Of a DNA stretch of 64,000 nt, positions 50,904-59,608 are shown in pieces. A program made the position numbers and the translations under genes. The stretch lies in assembly GCF_905220975.1 (NCBI RefSeq), contig NZ_CAJNBK010000006.1:248001-312000 (forward strand). Direction: 5' to 3'. Positions within the stretch are counted from its first letter, which is position 1. The number at the start of each line of letters is the position of its first letter. The DNA comes from Paraburkholderia haematera (GTDB lineage: Bacteria; Pseudomonadota; Gammaproteobacteria; Burkholderiales; Burkholderiaceae). A model generated the notes under the pieces. That model was given only the letters and a program-made list of their open reading frames with translations. It searched no databases and had not been told where the DNA came from.

Positions 50904-51443
50904 ATGACCACTATCAATGTCCCGACACGCGACGAAGTTTCCCCGGCTAACCAGGCCATCTTCGACAAGCTCAAGCGCAGTCTCGGCACGGTCCCCAATT
51001 TGTACGCGACGCTGGCCCATTCGGAACATGCGCTCGGCAGCTACCTCGCGTTCCAGAACGCGAAGAGCAGTATCAGCGGCAAGGCGCGTGAAGTCGTGAA
51101 TCTCGTCGTGAGCCAGGTCAACGGCTGTGAATACTGTCTGGCGGCCCACACCGTGATCGGCAAGATGAACGGCTTCACCGACGAACAGATTCTGGAAATC
51201 CGCGGTGGCCGCGCAAGCTTCGATGCGAAGTTCGACGCGCTCGCACGCTTGGTGAAGAACATCGCGGTCAACCGCGGGCACGCCGATCAGGCGCTCGTCG
51301 ATGCGTTCTTCGCCGCGGGTTGGACCAAGGCCAATCTGGTCGACGCGATCGTCGTGATCGGCGACAAGACGGTCACTAACTATCTGCACGGAACGACGCG
51401 CGTACCGGTGGACTTCCCCGCTGCGCCGCAACTCGCTGCGTGA
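50904..51443 (+). CDS. Carboxymuconolactone decarboxylase/AhpD-like protein
   Basis: 179-residue all-helical protein. The motif GCEYCLAAHTVIGK near residues 74-87 provides the C-x2-C-x3-H active site of AhpD-like peroxidase-linked thiol proteins, with an upstream Glu in SGKAREVVNLVVSQ. True carboxymuconolactone decarboxylases lack this C-x2-C pair, so a thiol-redox role is more likely than lactone decarboxylation. AAGGAG lies 8 nt before ATG 50904. Co-transcribed with the SDR gene; the pair may handle reactive aldehydes or peroxides. Confidence 0.88.
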   Translation: MTTINVPTRDEVSPANQAIFDKLKRSLGTVPNLYATLAHSEHALGSYLAFQNAKSSISGKAREVVNLVVSQVNGCEYCLAAHTVIGKMNGFTDEQILEIRGGRASFDAKFDALARLVKNIAVNRGHADQALVDAFFAAGWTKANLVDAIVVIGDKTVTNYLHGTTRVPVDFPAAPQLAA

Positions 51444-51459
51444 CAAAACCGGGCCGCGG

Positions 51460-52152
51460 CTACAGCCAGCGCCAGATGCCCGCGGCCCAACCGGTGAGTG
51501 GCATATGCGCCCAGGTCGCTACGAGCCAGACGACGAGGCCACCCAACAGCGCGTGCAAGCCGAACCCGCCCAGCCGCGCACGGCCGGCGGCGATCGCCGC
51601 GAACGGCAGGTAGCTCGTCTTCGATTCCCATACGGGCCAGAGATCGGGTTGAAGCTGCTCCTTCTTCCGATCCTGCAAGGCTGCGCCGACGAGCGCGAGG
51701 ACGACGATCGCCACGGCGACGATGATGTTCTTGGCCACCGGGAACACCGCGATGTGGCATAGCCCCCAAAGCGCGAACGACCACATCATCGGGTGGCGCG
51801 TTATCGCGTACACGCCGCGCGCCGTTTCCGGGAACGCGCTGGGCCGGCCGCCTGTGGGAAGCGCCGGGTTGCGGATCAGCGAGCCCAACAGGAGGATCGA
51901 TGCAATCAGCATGACGACGGTCGCCAACGCCCAGAGCCCATCTCCTACCGGCCATAGTGGCGCCGTCAGGGGCGCCTTACGGTAGGCCACGATCAGCCAG
52001 CCAAGCGTAGCGAACGCGACCAGCGAATAGATGCCCTGGAACCCCGTTTCGCCAATGGCGCGGACCAAGCGCCCGCGCAGCGGATGAGACAGGAGAAAGT
52101 GACTACCCACGAAGGCGACTGCCGCCGCCGCAACTGCGCTGGTGCTTCCCAT
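51460..52152 (-). CDS. NnrU-family membrane protein
   Basis: 230-residue integral membrane protein with about six hydrophobic segments. GSHFLLSHPLRGRLVRAIGETGFQGIYSLVAFATLGWLI and RGVYAITRHPMMWSFALWGLCHI are the NnrU signature; the latter resembles the membrane part of isoprenylcysteine methyltransferases. NnrU is linked to nitric oxide and nitrite metabolism in denitrifiers, but no denitrification genes are nearby. Related proteins in carotenoid or sterol metabolism exist, so the role is open. It is convergent with the AhpD-like gene. Confidence 0.85.
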   Translation of the reverse strand: MGSTSAVAAAAVAFVGSHFLLSHPLRGRLVRAIGETGFQGIYSLVAFATLGWLIVAYRKAPLTAPLWPVGDGLWALATVVMLIASILLLGSLIRNPALPTGGRPSAFPETARGVYAITRHPMMWSFALWGLCHIAVFPVAKNIIVAVAIVVLALVGAALQDRKKEQLQPDLWPVWESKTSYLPFAAIAAGRARLGGFGLHALLGGLVVWLVATWAHMPLTGWAAGIWRWL

Positions 52153-52489
52153 TGACCCGGCTCCTCAGGTTGTATCGTCGGTTGACCGTATTGCCCCTGT
52201 TTCACATCCCGTACCGAAGATTACTACTGACGCGTGACGGTCGGTCAGTTACGTGGGAATCGGCGGCCGGGCTGCCATTCCAGGATCCGCTTGGCGCGAA
52301 GGCCGGCGACGCATGAAACGCAACCTGGAACACTCTGCAGTACATTTATGACTATGTGCGATGAGGGCGCGGCGACTGCTTCGCTGTTGCGAAGCGTCGT
52401 GGGTGTAATCAGCAGTGCAATGCCATGAATGCCATGCCTGCCTGGTCAATCGGGCAGGCCTGTCGTTTTCATGTGCAAGGAGCGGGAGC
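52153..52489 (+). other. Gene-free 337 bp and leader hairpin before the Nramp gene
   Basis: GCCTGCC and GGCAGGC form a 7-bp stem around 52435-52460, followed shortly by TTTTC and then the strong AAGGAG (52477-52482) of the transporter gene. The hairpin could modulate access to the ribosome site. I cannot match it to a known manganese riboswitch. Confidence 0.35.
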
Positions 52490-53809
52490 TTGGACGATCG
52501 CGTTCACAAGGCAGCCAGACCAGCGACGAGAACCGAGCGTACAACGCTGGCGGTAAGAGAAGTATTGGAAGGCCGCCGCCGCGGCGCGCTGATGCTTCTG
52601 CCGTTCGCTGGACCGGCCGTGGTGGTTTCTGTTGCCTACATGGACCCGGGCAACTTTGCGACGAATATTCAGGCAGGTGCGAAATACGGTTACGTATTGC
52701 TCTGGGTGGTGCTGTTGGCAAACCTTGTGGCGATGCTGTTTCAGGCACTCTCGGCGAAGCTCGGCATCGTCACCGGGCGGAACCTCGCGGAGTTGTGTCG
52801 CGAACGGTTTTCGAAACCCGTTCTGCTGGGCATGTGGGGCGTCAGCGAAATTGCCGCGATGGCAACCGATCTGGCCGAATTTCTCGGTGGCGCAATCGGA
52901 CTGTCGTTGCTGTTTCACATGCCATTGCTCGCCGGCATGGTGGTCACGGCGGTCGTGACATACGGCCTGCTGTTGTTCGAGAGCGCCGGTTTCCGTCCCC
53001 TTGAACTGGCAATCGGGGCACTCGTCGGCATCATTGGCTTGTCCTATCTTGCCGAGTTGTTCATTACGCCGATTGCGTGGCCGAGTGTCTTCGTCCACAC
53101 GTTTTCCCCCCAATTGCCCGACGCGAATGCGCTCACGATTGCCGTCGGTATTGTGGGTGCAACCGTGATGCCGCACGCGCTTTTCCTGCACTCCGGCCTA
53201 ACGCAACTGCGAGCACCCGCGAGAACGGAGCCCGAGCGGGCCAAGTTGCTGAAATTCTCGAATATCGAGGTCGTTATCGCGCTGACCATTGCCGGTCTCA
53301 TCAATATGGCGATGGTGATCATGGCCGCCGGTGCATTCCACCACGGGCACCCCGAGGTGGCGGAAATCGAAACGGCCTATCACACGCTGGCGCCGCTATT
53401 GGGGATTGGGGCGGCCGGGATTTTCCTGTTGTCGTTGATCGCTTCGGGCATATCGAGTTCCGTGGTCGGCACCATGGCGGGTCAGATGATCATGCAGGGG
53501 TTCGTAGGCTTTCGCATTCCGCTATGGCTGCGCCGGGCCGTCACAATGGTGCCGAGTTTCGTCGTGGTTGCGCTCGGGGTCAATGCGACTCAGGCACTCG
53601 TCCTCAGTCAGGTGGTATTGAGTCTCGCCTTGCCGCTGCCAATGGCGGCGTTGCTGTGGTTCACCTGCCGCGAAGACGTGATGGGTCCATACAAAAATCG
53701 CGCGTTCGTCGCGGTGATCGCCACGCTGGCGGCATTCGTCGTCTTATCGTTCAATGTCGTGCTGATACTGCAAACGTTCGGCGTTGAGATTCCTGGCTTG
53801 CCGAACTGA
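52490..53809 (+). CDS. Nramp-family divalent metal transporter (MntH-like)
   Basis: Inner-membrane H+-coupled importer of Mn2+/Fe2+, 439 residues, about 11 hydrophobic segments. The metal site is seen in TM1 as AYMDPGNFATN (Asp and Asn ligands) near residue 48 and in TM6 as GATVMPHALFLHS near 222 (Met ligand region). TTG at 52490 is chosen because AAGGAG lies 7 nt upstream and in frame; the longer GTG start at 52415 would add a Cys/His-rich stretch (QCHECHACL) with no SD. Regulation by Mur, Fur or MntR is likely from the family but no box is evident. Confidence 0.9.
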   Translation: MDDRVHKAARPATRTERTTLAVREVLEGRRRGALMLLPFAGPAVVVSVAYMDPGNFATNIQAGAKYGYVLLWVVLLANLVAMLFQALSAKLGIVTGRNLAELCRERFSKPVLLGMWGVSEIAAMATDLAEFLGGAIGLSLLFHMPLLAGMVVTAVVTYGLLLFESAGFRPLELAIGALVGIIGLSYLAELFITPIAWPSVFVHTFSPQLPDANALTIAVGIVGATVMPHALFLHSGLTQLRAPARTEPERAKLLKFSNIEVVIALTIAGLINMAMVIMAAGAFHHGHPEVAEIETAYHTLAPLLGIGAAGIFLLSLIASGISSSVVGTMAGQMIMQGFVGFRIPLWLRRAVTMVPSFVVVALGVNATQALVLSQVVLSLALPLPMAALLWFTCREDVMGPYKNRAFVAVIATLAAFVVLSFNVVLILQTFGVEIPGLPN

Positions 53810-53827
53810 CGAAGTAACGGAGTGGCC

Positions 53828-54598
53828 TCAGTTTGTCGTTGTGCGCATTGCACGATATTCGCGTCGCACGATATCCATCAGCTCTTCGACCGACGTGCTG
53901 GCTGCTTCCCGCTGGTAAGTGACACGTCCGCGTTGCATCAACATCACGCGATCCGCGATGTCGAGCGTCTGGGCGTAGTTGTGCATGATCATGACGATGG
54001 ACAGGCCACCTTTATTCTTGAGCCGAAGGATCAGGTCGATGATCAGTCCAGCCTCGCGGGCGCCCATCGCGGCGAGTGGTTCGTCAAGCAGCAGAATCCT
54101 TGAATTCGAATTGACCGCGCGAGCAACCGCGATGGCCTGTCGCTGTCCGCCGGAAAGCTGCTCGACCGGCAAATCGACCGAGGGCACGTGTACACCGATT
54201 TCTTCGAGACACTCGGCCGCGCGCTCACGCATGGCGCGATGATTCAGCAGTCGAAACGGCCCTCGACGAATGATTTCCCGATTGAGAAACATGTTGTGAT
54301 AAATGCTCAGCGAATTGGCGAGCGCCAGATCCTGGTAGACGCATTCAATGCCGAGTGAACGGGCGTGATCAACCGAGCGAAGCATGGTTTCCTCGCCACC
54401 TACAAAGAGCTTGCCACTGGTCTGCTGATGAAACCCGGTCAGGATCTTGATCAACGTCGATTTGCCTGCGCCATTGTCGCCAAGCACGCCAAGAATCTCG
54501 CCCTGTCTCAGCGTCAGTGACACGCCATCGAGCGCGGTGACCGCGCCGAAGCGCTTGACAATATCTTCGCCGCGCAGCGCCTCCAGCACCTCGGACAT
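53828..54598 (-). CDS. ABC transporter ATP-binding protein (sugar type)
   Basis: 256-residue single-domain ATPase that energises the adjacent permease. Walker A is GDNGAGKST near residue 38, the signature LSGGQRQ near 142, Walker B ILLLDEP near 162, and the H-loop VMIMHN near 196. Most RbsA/XylG proteins are double-length; the single-domain form matches the FrcA-type carbohydrate systems. ATG at 54598 overlaps the permease TGA by one base, so the genes are translationally coupled. It is the last gene of the operon. Confidence 0.93.
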   Translation of the reverse strand: MSEVLEALRGEDIVKRFGAVTALDGVSLTLRQGEILGVLGDNGAGKSTLIKILTGFHQQTSGKLFVGGEETMLRSVDHARSLGIECVYQDLALANSLSIYHNMFLNREIIRRGPFRLLNHRAMRERAAECLEEIGVHVPSVDLPVEQLSGGQRQAIAVARAVNSNSRILLLDEPLAAMGAREAGLIIDLILRLKNKGGLSIVMIMHNYAQTLDIADRVMLMQRGRVTYQREAASTSVEELMDIVRREYRAMRTTTN

Positions 54599-55599
54599 CA
54601 CAATTCCCCTTTGCGCGCGAGACGAACCACGTGGATGTTGAAGATCATGGCCCCGAGGATCGCCGCGCCGAGAATCATGTTGAAGGTGAAGGCGTTGATG
54701 CCGATCAGCGTGAAGCCGTCGTTGAGAATGCCAAGCACCGCCGCACCGATCAGCCCGCCGATGATCGTGCCTGATCCCCCGGCGAGCGGCGTGCCGCCGA
54801 TCACGGCTGCGGCAACGGCAAGGAACATGATCTGGTTGCCGCCCGCCTGCGGATCGATCGAGGTGATACGAAAGCCCTCCAGGATCCCGGTAAGACCGGC
54901 CAGCACTGCGGCAAGAATGAAGTTGCCGAGCTTCAGCCGCCTGACCTGTATCCCTGCTTCGCTCGCGCCCAGTGGATTCGCTCCTGACGCGATCGTATGC
55001 AAACCCCAGCGTGTGTGGCGAAGCAGCACGTGCATGACCGCGGCAATGGCAAGCGTCCAGATGATTTCGCTGTATCCCCATCCTCCCATGAACGCCGAAA
55101 ATGCGGAGTCCTCCGGCGGCGAAACCGGTGTGCCGCGTGAGATCGTCAGCGTAAGGCCGTTCACGAAGAACAACGTACCGAGCGTCGTCACGAAGGACGG
55201 GATGCGCAGGTACACCGTCACCGCGCCGTTAATGAGCCCGACGAGGCCGGCCGCAATGACGCCGATGAGCAGGGCAAGCCAGGCTGGCAACCCGGCCTCG
55301 AGAGAAAAATGCATGATGAAAGGCGCAAACGCGAACACCATCCCGGCGGAGAGGTCGATCTCCCCACCGATCATCAGCATGATTTCACCAAAAGCAATGA
55401 TCGCCACTGGGGCGATGAACTGCGAAAGATTCTGCAGACTCGCACCAGTCAGCAGGAAGTCATGGTTGATTGTCTCGAAGTAGATGCAAAGGATAAGTGC
55501 GACTGCAAGGATGCGGATCTCGCTGGAACGCCCGAGTGCGCCTGACCAGCGCCTCGGACGTCTAGCGGTTTTTCGAACGTCCGTCACGGCAGAGGTCAC
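54598..55599 (-). CDS. ABC sugar-type permease (RbsC family)
   Basis: 333-residue inner-membrane permease with roughly 9-10 hydrophobic segments. IGGEIDLSAGMVFAFAPF near residue 78 is the hallmark of the RbsC/BPD_transp_2 group, along with GTLFFVNGLTLTISRG and GGTPLAGGSGTIIGGLIGA. GTG at 55599 overlaps the stop of the binding-protein gene by four bases (GTGA). Forms the transmembrane dimer of the importer. Substrate class is pentoses, polyols or similar; not determinable from sequence. Confidence 0.93.
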   Translation of the reverse strand: MTSAVTDVRKTARRPRRWSGALGRSSEIRILAVALILCIYFETINHDFLLTGASLQNLSQFIAPVAIIAFGEIMLMIGGEIDLSAGMVFAFAPFIMHFSLEAGLPAWLALLIGVIAAGLVGLINGAVTVYLRIPSFVTTLGTLFFVNGLTLTISRGTPVSPPEDSAFSAFMGGWGYSEIIWTLAIAAVMHVLLRHTRWGLHTIASGANPLGASEAGIQVRRLKLGNFILAAVLAGLTGILEGFRITSIDPQAGGNQIMFLAVAAAVIGGTPLAGGSGTIIGGLIGAAVLGILNDGFTLIGINAFTFNMILGAAILGAMIFNIHVVRLARKGEL

Positions 55600-56675
55600 C
55601 CTTTGATTGCGCCTGTGCGTGGCACGATCTGGGCTTTCGTGCTTTTGCCTTCATAGCGCGTCGAGGTGTTCAGGTAGGGATCGACTGAGCCCTTGGTGAC
55701 GAACTTCAGGCCCGTGTTGATATTGGCCGGCCCAACGAGCCCGCCGGACGCGAGAAAGATGAAGGCCTCCATCACCGTATAAAATCCCTGTACGTAGGGT
55801 TGCTGATCGATCGTGAAGTCCAGGAACCCTTCGTGAATCAGATCGACCGTGCGCGGCAACAGATCAAAGCCGCCGCCGTGGACACCTTTCGCGGGCAGGT
55901 TGGATTCTTTCATCACCTCCGCGACGCCCTGGGTGCTGCCGGCATCCACCGCAAACATGCCTTTGAGATCCTGATGGCCGAGAAAGAACGACTTGATCTT
56001 CGATAGCTCTTCGTTGACGGTCGCGCCGGTGGCGATGGTCTGCACGTCGATCTTCTTGCCCGATTTCTTGATTGCAGCCGCTGCACCGTCAAGCCGCGGC
56101 TGAATGTTGAGCTGGCCTGGCGTTGCGATAAAGAGCGCAACGAGGCCGCTATCGATGAGGTTAGCGATTCGCTCGCCCATCTGGTAACCGGACAGATAGA
56201 GATCCTGGCCGATATAGGCAAGGCGCGGATTCGTGGACCCCGAGGGTGCGTCGGCGTTGTAGGCGAACACGGGAATGCCGGCGTCGAGCGCGGCCTGAAT
56301 GGGTTTGTCGAACGCTTTGGGGTCGACGATCGGTACGGCGATTGCGTCAGCTTTCCCGGCGATCGCCGCGTTGACTGCATTCACCATTTCGCCAATGTCG
56401 GCATTGGCCGAGCCGGTCCATTGATAGTCCATGCCCAGCAAAGCGGTCGCATCCTGAATGCCGTATTGCGTCGGAACGAAGAACGGATTCGTGGTGACAT
56501 GATTGACGAATACGATCTTCCACCGCTTGTGCGCCGGAAACGATCCGGCTTCCGCCGCCTGGGCCGGCGTGATCATGCCGCCCATTAGCGCCAGTGCTGC
56601 GGACAGGCCCGCGCCCTGCAGCAATCCCCGACGTGCAACCTGCACGTCGTCCTTGTCTTCCTTCGCTTGCGCCAT
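55596..56675 (-). CDS. Periplasmic sugar-binding protein with Tat-type signal
   Basis: 359 residues. The leader has ARRGLLQGAGLSAALALMGG ending TPAQAAEA, a twin-arginine-like signal. The mature protein shows the type I periplasmic binding fold of the RbsB/LsrB kind (ADIGEMVNAVNAAIAGKADAIAVPIVDPKAF; IPVFAYNADAP; FAVDAGSTQGVAEVM). ATG at 56675 has GGGAG 6 nt upstream, and an outer reading to 56756 would bury the signal. First gene of the ABC operon. Tat export of a sugar-binding protein is less common than Sec export. Confidence 0.92.
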   Translation of the reverse strand: MAQAKEDKDDVQVARRGLLQGAGLSAALALMGGMITPAQAAEAGSFPAHKRWKIVFVNHVTTNPFFVPTQYGIQDATALLGMDYQWTGSANADIGEMVNAVNAAIAGKADAIAVPIVDPKAFDKPIQAALDAGIPVFAYNADAPSGSTNPRLAYIGQDLYLSGYQMGERIANLIDSGLVALFIATPGQLNIQPRLDGAAAAIKKSGKKIDVQTIATGATVNEELSKIKSFFLGHQDLKGMFAVDAGSTQGVAEVMKESNLPAKGVHGGGFDLLPRTVDLIHEGFLDFTIDQQPYVQGFYTVMEAFIFLASGGLVGPANINTGLKFVTKGSVDPYLNTSTRYEGKSTKAQIVPRTGAIKG

Positions 56676-57120
56676 CTCGATCTCCCGTCTCTCAGTTGTT
56701 GAACACTTCACTGTCCATAACGGCGCAAGCAGGAAAAGCCCCGGCAAGAAATGCACCGGAGCCGGGCATCACTTCTTTCATGAAACCCACGTGCATGCGC
56801 GTGCGCATGACTACCCTCCAGAAAATGCTATATCACGCCCTTTTACCTACTAATCGATGTATACCCTTAACTAGTCCGACTAATTAATTTTTTGCGGTGC
56901 AGCGCAGCCTTCCGTATGTGCATCCATCCGTGCAGCGCAACACGATGATGGGGCAGACCTGGCTCATGGGGCGCGGGTCATGTGCTGTCGAAATGATCTG
57001 CACGATGTGCCGCTTGAATAGTATGACTATCGAATTAACTTCTGGAGGGAGAGGGGCACGAAAAGCGGACAGCGCCCGCTACGCTCTGCCCAATGGTCCG
57101 GCTAAATTGCCACGTCCGGA
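56676..57120 (-). promoter_or_regulatory. Promoter region with two FadR/GntR-type operators
   Basis: TAGTCCGACTA (56872-56882) and TAGTATGACTA (57019-57029) both fit the TNGTNNNACNA pattern of FadR-subfamily GntR regulators and are centred 147 bp apart. A minus-strand -10-like TATACA lies just downstream of the first (complement of about 56859-56864). The adjacent GntR protein is the obvious ligand. No ORF is credible in these 445 bp. Confidence 0.65.
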
Positions 57121-57855
57121 CTAGGGTTGCGTCTGAATCTGGCTGCCGGCTTCCAGAACGCTTTCGGCGTCGGCGCGCGCATTGTCGAGCTGAACCAGAC
57201 TCGCGTGCCGCGCGCCCAGTGGGTCACGGCTCTGGATCGCAGTGAGAATTGCCTTGTGCCGCGGCAACGAAAGTGCATGCGTGTCGGGATGACGACTCGT
57301 CAGTTTGATCGATTCCGACAGCGCAAGCGACAGCATGTTGCCAATATAGGCCAGTAGGTCGTTGTGCGTGGCCGCCATGATTGCGCGGTGAAACTCGAGG
57401 TCGGGATCCAGTAGCGCGCTGGCGGTTTCCGCACGTTCCATCTGATCGTAAGCCGATGCAATGCGCGCAATATCTTCGCTTGTCGCAGCGGTGGCGGCGA
57501 GTGCGGCCGCCGCGGGTTCGATAACGCGGCGCACGGTCAGGAGCGAACTGAAGAACTCGCCTTCCGGAACACTGTTGATCGTCCAGTACAGCACATCGGG
57601 GTCAAGCATGTGCCATTCCGCGCGAGGCCTCACAACACTGCCGACACGCGGTTTCGACACGACCAGACCTTTTGCCACGAGCACACGGGTGGCCTCGCGC
57701 AGCACAGGGCGGCTCACGCCATAGCGCTCGCACAGGACAGCCTCGGCAGGCAACCGCTGGCCCGGTTGTACCTTGCCGCTGACGATATCCATGCCGAGTT
57801 CCTGCACAATGCGGCCGTGCAGGCTCTTGCGCTGTTGCAGATGACGGTAGTCCAT
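57121..57855 (-). CDS. FadR-subfamily GntR transcriptional regulator
   Basis: 244 residues from ATG 57855 (MDYRHLQQRKSLHGRIVQELG); an in-frame ATG at 57894 would add 13 residues and neither has a strong SD. The N-terminal winged helix LPAEAVLCERYGVSRPVLREATRVLVAKGLVVSKPRVGSVV spans about 35-75. An FCD effector domain follows from about 95, with DLEFHRAIMAATHN and the metal-site His in SLPRHKAILTAI. FCD regulators bind sugar acids or related carboxylates, hinting at the substrate class of the neighbouring importer. Confidence 0.92.
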   Translation of the reverse strand: MDYRHLQQRKSLHGRIVQELGMDIVSGKVQPGQRLPAEAVLCERYGVSRPVLREATRVLVAKGLVVSKPRVGSVVRPRAEWHMLDPDVLYWTINSVPEGEFFSSLLTVRRVIEPAAAALAATAATSEDIARIASAYDQMERAETASALLDPDLEFHRAIMAATHNDLLAYIGNMLSLALSESIKLTSRHPDTHALSLPRHKAILTAIQSRDPLGARHASLVQLDNARADAESVLEAGSQIQTQP

Positions 57856-58177
57856 GGTCAGTGATCTTGGTGGTGTCCGGCTCAGTGACACCATCCGCAG
57901 AATGAAAGCTTGTTTTCAGTTCGGAAAGCTACCGATTCCGGTTTGCCTGGCTAGTTTATTTGCCTTTCGTGCGGAGGCTGGCTGCCTGCTGCGTGTTGAT
58001 TGCATCGCTATGTGACGTGGTTCGTTCATCAACGCGCAAAACGTATGCGCCAGCAAATGATGTCATAAGAACGCCTGTTCGCCAAAACCGCACGTGGCTG
58101 CGTCACGGCTTCGAGTCCTGACACAGTGGCGTCACCGGATAGCGATAGTAGGTTCGGGTCGGCGGTTTGCGTTTCTC

Positions 58178-59548
58178 TTACTGTTCGATTTGTCCTGCGG
58201 CAATGTCCTCGAGTGATCTGCCGCGTGTGGGCACCCCCATCAGTACCACGGCCATCGCACCGGTCAGGAGCACAAGCGTTGTCGCACCAAACACCCCGGC
58301 AAAGCCCAGCAGCGGATAGATGTACCCGACGAGAATAGGCGCGGCAATCGCGCCCAGCCGGCCAATCGACGAAGCCAGCCCCGTGCCTGTTGCGCGCACG
58401 TCGGTGGGGAAAACCTCCGGGGTATACGCATAAACACCGGCATAGGTGCCGTTCATGAAGAACGAAAGCAGGATGCCCGACACCATGATGCCCGCATCCG
58501 TACGCGTCAACGCAAGCCCAAGCGCCGATACGCCGCCCAATACCATGTATGTCGCGATCGTCCCTTGCCGGCCGATCTTTTCATTGAGCCACGCGCCTGA
58601 AAAGTATCCCGGGATCTGGGCGATGTAGATCACCAGCGAATACGAAAAGCTCCGCGTGATCGTCATGCCGTTCTGAACCAGCAAGCCGGGGATCCACGTA
58701 AAGAAAGCGTAGTAGCTGAACGTGATGGACAGCCACATGAGCCACGTCATGGCCGTGATGCGCGCGAGTTTCGCCGCCCACAACGCCTTGACGTTCGCGA
58801 CGATCGACGCACGCCCGGCTGCGAGTGGAACGTTGCCGCCGCGAACGGGTGACAGCGGCTCCAACTGCATGCCTGCCCGGGTCAACTCCGCTTCCATTCG
58901 CGATACGATCGCATCGGCCTCCTCGTGCCGGTTGCGCGTCTCGAGCCAGCGCGGCGACTCGGGCAACGCGCGGCGCCACCAGAGGAGCATCAGGATGGGC
59001 AGTGCAGTGATGACCATGACCGCGCGCCATGCATTGGGGGCGAGCGGGATCACCAGATAGCCGAGCAGTGCAGCCGCCACGAAGCCGAAGGAGAAAAACC
59101 CCGCGAGGCTGCCGGTGAAACTCCCGCGATACCGGCGCGCTACGAACTCAGAGAGAAACGGCGCGACGATGGCGCTTTCCGCTCCCGTCCCCAAGCCGGC
59201 GACAATGCGCGTAGCAAGAAAAAATCCCCAATCGTTCGCGAGCGCACTGGCAAGAGACGCTACGCAGTAAATGACGAGCGCGTACATCATGACCTTGCGT
59301 CGGCCGATGACGTCACCGAGCATGCCCGCGAGCATCGCGCCGAAGAAATAGCCCATGAACGTGCCGCTTCCCAGCACGCCTGTCTGTACACTCGTCAGCC
59401 CCCATTGCGTGCGCAGCACCGGCAGCAGGAAAGCGAGCACGGCGGCGTCCATCGCATCGAAGGTGTAGCCGAGGCCGCCCATCAATAGCAGGCGGCGGTG
59501 AAACCCTGAAAACGGCAGGCGCTCGATGCGAGCGGCGATCATCGACAT
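58178..59548 (-). CDS. MFS transporter (AAHS/sugar-porter-like)
   Basis: 456-residue inner-membrane protein, 12 hydrophobic segments. Motif DVIGRRKVMMYALVIY near residue 80 (loop 2-3), GAESAIVAPFLSEFVARRYRG near 120-145 and PESPRWLETRNRHEEA after TM6 fit the group of aromatic-acid/H+ symporters and SV2/sugar porters. It lies upstream of the FadR-type regulator and just downstream of the amidohydrolase on the same strand (60 bp), suggesting joint expression with that hydrolase. Substrate probably an organic acid or amide. Confidence 0.88.
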   Translation of the reverse strand: MSMIAARIERLPFSGFHRRLLLMGGLGYTFDAMDAAVLAFLLPVLRTQWGLTSVQTGVLGSGTFMGYFFGAMLAGMLGDVIGRRKVMMYALVIYCVASLASALANDWGFFLATRIVAGLGTGAESAIVAPFLSEFVARRYRGSFTGSLAGFFSFGFVAAALLGYLVIPLAPNAWRAVMVITALPILMLLWWRRALPESPRWLETRNRHEEADAIVSRMEAELTRAGMQLEPLSPVRGGNVPLAAGRASIVANVKALWAAKLARITAMTWLMWLSITFSYYAFFTWIPGLLVQNGMTITRSFSYSLVIYIAQIPGYFSGAWLNEKIGRQGTIATYMVLGGVSALGLALTRTDAGIMVSGILLSFFMNGTYAGVYAYTPEVFPTDVRATGTGLASSIGRLGAIAAPILVGYIYPLLGFAGVFGATTLVLLTGAMAVVLMGVPTRGRSLEDIAAGQIEQ

Positions 59549-59608
59549 AAGCAGGCTCCAATAGGGGCTGTGGGGCGCGACAGATGCAGCGTTAACCGGC
59601 CAACACCA

